A stretch of 6,790 bases of DNA from Synergistes sp. (GTDB taxonomy: Bacteria; Synergistota; Synergistia; Synergistales; Synergistaceae), in NCBI GenBank assembly GCA_016288355.1, contig JAEEYY010000053.1:1-6790 (forward strand), written 5' to 3'. The translations under genes and the position numbers were made by a program. This document shows, one piece after another, positions 5,063 through 6,790 of this stretch (its first letter is position 1; each line of letters opens with the position of its first letter). The notes beneath the pieces are model-generated. The model did no database searches. It was given only the letters and a program-made list of their open reading frames with translations, and was not told the origin of the DNA.

Positions 5063-6790
5063 TTAATTCATCGGGTCAAATTCTTTTTTCGTCTGAGCTA
5101 TGAATTCCTCGAATGTCATAGCGCCCAGGTCTCCCTCTTTACGCTCGCGCACCGAGAGTGTGCCGTTTTCGACTTCCTTGGCGCCTATTACCAGCATATA
5201 GGGGACCTTCTGCAGCTGCGCGTCGCGAATCTTCTTTCCGAGCTTTTCGTCGCGGCTGTCCGTCTCGACCCTGATGCCGGCCTCCTTGAGGCGTGAAGCA
5301 ACTTTATCGGCGTATTCCAGATAATCGGCGGCGACGGGCAGAAGTCTTGCCTGTACAGGCGCAAGCCAGAAGGGGAATGCTCCGGCGTAGTTTTCGATAA
5401 GGATCCCCATGAAACGCTCAAGACTTCCCAGGATAGTCCTGTGAAGCATGACCGGACGGTGTTCGGCGCCGTCTTTTCCGATGTAGGTCATATTGAATTT
5501 TTCCGGCATCTGGAAGTCGAGCTGTATGGTCCCGCACTGCCATGTGCGGCCGATGCAGTCTTCAAGATGGAAGTCTATCTTCGGTCCGTAGAAGGCGCCG
5601 TCGCCGGGATTGAGCTTGTAAGGCGTGCCGGTCTCTTCCAGCGCTTCCTTCAGACACTGCTCCGCAAGATCCCACAGCTTCGGATCGCCCATCGAATCCT
5701 CGGGGCGCGTTGAGAGCTCGACATGGTAATTGAAGCCGAAAACATCCTGATAAACATACCTGTCAAGTTCCATTATCGCTTTTATCTCGTCCTTGATCTG
5801 CTCCGGCGTGCAGTAGATATGGGCATCGTCCTGCGTAAAGGCGCGCACGCGCATAAGGCCGTGCAGAGCGCCGGAACGCTCATGGCGGTGTACGAAGCCA
5901 AGCTCCGCCATGCGTATCGGCAGTTCGCGGTAGCTGTGTATATCATTCTTATAAACGAGTATGCCTCCGGGGCAGTTCATCGGCTTGACGGCAAAGGGCT
6001 GCTCGTCTATCTCCGTGAAATACATATTTTCCTTATAGTGGTCCCAGTGCCCGGACTGCAGCCAGAGAGCGCGGTCCAGTATCATCGGCGTCTTTATCTC
6101 CACATAGCCGCGCTTTGTGTGTTCTTTGCGCCAGAAGGCCTGCAGCGTGTTCATGATGACCATGCCCTTGGGATGGAAGAAGGGGAAACCGGGGCCTTCG
6201 TTATGAAGGCTGAAGAGATCGAGCTCCCTGCCCAGTTTGCGGTGGTCGCGCGCCTTTGCTTCCTCCAGTCTCTTCAGATAGGCTTTAAGCTCATCTTCAG
6301 AGCCGAACGCGGTGCCGTAAACGCGTGTGAGCATCTCGTTCTTCTCGTCTCCGTGCCAGTATGCGCCGGCAACAGAGAGGAGCTTGAAGAATTTGCAGCA
6401 TCCGGTATGCGGCACGTGAGGACCGCGGCAGAAATCGGTAAAGTCCGCTTCCGTGTAGACAGACAGAGCCTCCCCCTCGATGCCCTCTATCAGCTCCACC
6501 TTGAGGTCTTCGCCCATCTCCGAGAACTTTTTGACGGCATCTGCCTTTGTGAGCTCGCTGCGTACGAGGGGTATCTTCTCCTGGGAGATCTTACGCATCT
6601 CCGCTTCTATCTTCGGGAAGTCTTCTTCAGATATCGGGCGGGGGAAGCGTATGTCATAGTAGAACCCGTCCTTAATTGCAGGACCGATGCCGAATTTTGC
6701 TTCCGGGAAAACACGCAGCACAGCATGCGCAAGAAGGTGAGCCGTCGAATGGCGCAGCAGATGCAGCCCCTCTTCGCTGTCCGGGAACAG
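5063..6790 (-). CDS. thrS: Threonyl-tRNA synthetase, missing N-terminus (runs off window edge)
   Basis: This class II synthetase attaches threonine to tRNA-Thr in the cytoplasm and clears mischarged Ser-tRNA. The visible 575 residues are open to the window edge; about 60 N-terminal residues, essentially the TGS domain, are outside. The editing domain starts at once, with H-STA-H at 14-18 and the second metal-like pair in CRGPH (C121, H125). The catalytic core carries class II motif 2 around HRHERSGALHGLMRVRAFTQDDAH. The zinc ligands are C273 (KPMNCPG), H324 (DDAH) and H450 (MLHR), matching E. coli C334, H385 and H511. Motif 3 is near ILGSLERFMGIL (453-464), and the anticodon-binding domain runs from APVQ to the end. 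All key residues are present, so it should be functional for both charging and editing. Any leader regulation (T-box or operator) would be upstream of the window. Confidence 0.97.
   Translation of the reverse strand: MFPDSEEGLHLLRHSTAHLLAHAVLRVFPEAKFGIGPAIKDGFYYDIRFPRPISEEDFPKIEAEMRKISQEKIPLVRSELTKADAVKKFSEMGEDLKVELIEGIEGEALSVYTEADFTDFCRGPHVPHTGCCKFFKLLSVAGAYWHGDEKNEMLTRVYGTAFGSEDELKAYLKRLEEAKARDHRKLGRELDLFSLHNEGPGFPFFHPKGMVIMNTLQAFWRKEHTKRGYVEIKTPMILDRALWLQSGHWDHYKENMYFTEIDEQPFAVKPMNCPGGILVYKNDIHSYRELPIRMAELGFVHRHERSGALHGLMRVRAFTQDDAHIYCTPEQIKDEIKAIMELDRYVYQDVFGFNYHVELSTRPEDSMGDPKLWDLAEQCLKEALEETGTPYKLNPGDGAFYGPKIDFHLEDCIGRTWQCGTIQLDFQMPEKFNMTYIGKDGAEHRPVMLHRTILGSLERFMGILIENYAGAFPFWLAPVQARLLPVAADYLEYADKVASRLKEAGIRVETDSRDEKLGKKIRDAQLQKVPYMLVIGAKEVENGTLSVRERKEGDLGAMTFEEFIAQTKKEFDPMN

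Noticed and set aside
1..6790. Mobile elements, CRISPR arrays, tRNA genes or defence systems.
   Set aside because: No spaced direct repeats, transposase motifs, terminal inverted repeats, cloverleaf sequences or defence-type domains were seen. The genes are all housekeeping families.

Overview
This window is an ordinary bacterial chromosomal housekeeping segment. Every gene I can support lies on the minus strand. Reading in the direction of transcription, from high to low coordinates, the order is: threonyl-tRNA synthetase (thrS, N-terminus beyond the window edge), a cold-shock protein, a Lon-family AAA+ protease of the AAA_32/LonB-LonC type, an endonuclease III-like DNA glycosylase (nth), tRNA-Ile lysidine synthetase (tilS), and the first 20 or so codons of a probable hypoxanthine phosphoribosyltransferase (hpt). 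I see no mobile element, CRISPR array, rRNA, tRNA or phage gene.

Organism: the coding DNA is moderately GC-rich, the intergenic DNA is very AT-rich, and TTG or GTG starts occur with AG-rich Shine-Dalgarno sites. An AAA_32-type Lon with an Fe-S endonuclease III and a tilS-hpt junction suggests a bacterium outside the Proteobacteria, possibly an anaerobe of the Synergistota or a Firmicutes-like lineage. This is an impression from protein flavour, not a demonstrated assignment.

Layout: thrS ends at 5063 and is followed by a strong GC-rich hairpin (5028-5052). An AT-rich stretch (4866-5027) then leads to a good sigma-70-type promoter (TTGACA/TATAAT, 15-bp spacer) for the monocistronic cold-shock gene. 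Its start is best placed at a TTG at 4783, and its Shine-Dalgarno lies in the loop of a small hairpin. A Rho-independent terminator (4493-4525) closes the csp unit. Almost immediately after it a second promoter drives lon-like, nth and tilS, and perhaps hpt. lon and nth are 2 nt apart and nth and tilS overlap by 14 nt, so these genes very probably share a transcript. tilS and hpt are separated by 60 nt of AT-rich DNA.

Functional theme: the genes cover tRNA charging (ThrS), tRNA decoding (TilS), RNA chaperoning (Csp), protein quality control (Lon-like), base excision repair (Nth) and purine salvage (Hpt). I found no convincing new system. The points most worth a second look are a palindromic, REP-like sequence that encodes a linker segment inside the Lon-like protease, the hairpin-displayed ribosome site of csp, and the matching 15-bp spacers of the csp and lon promoters.
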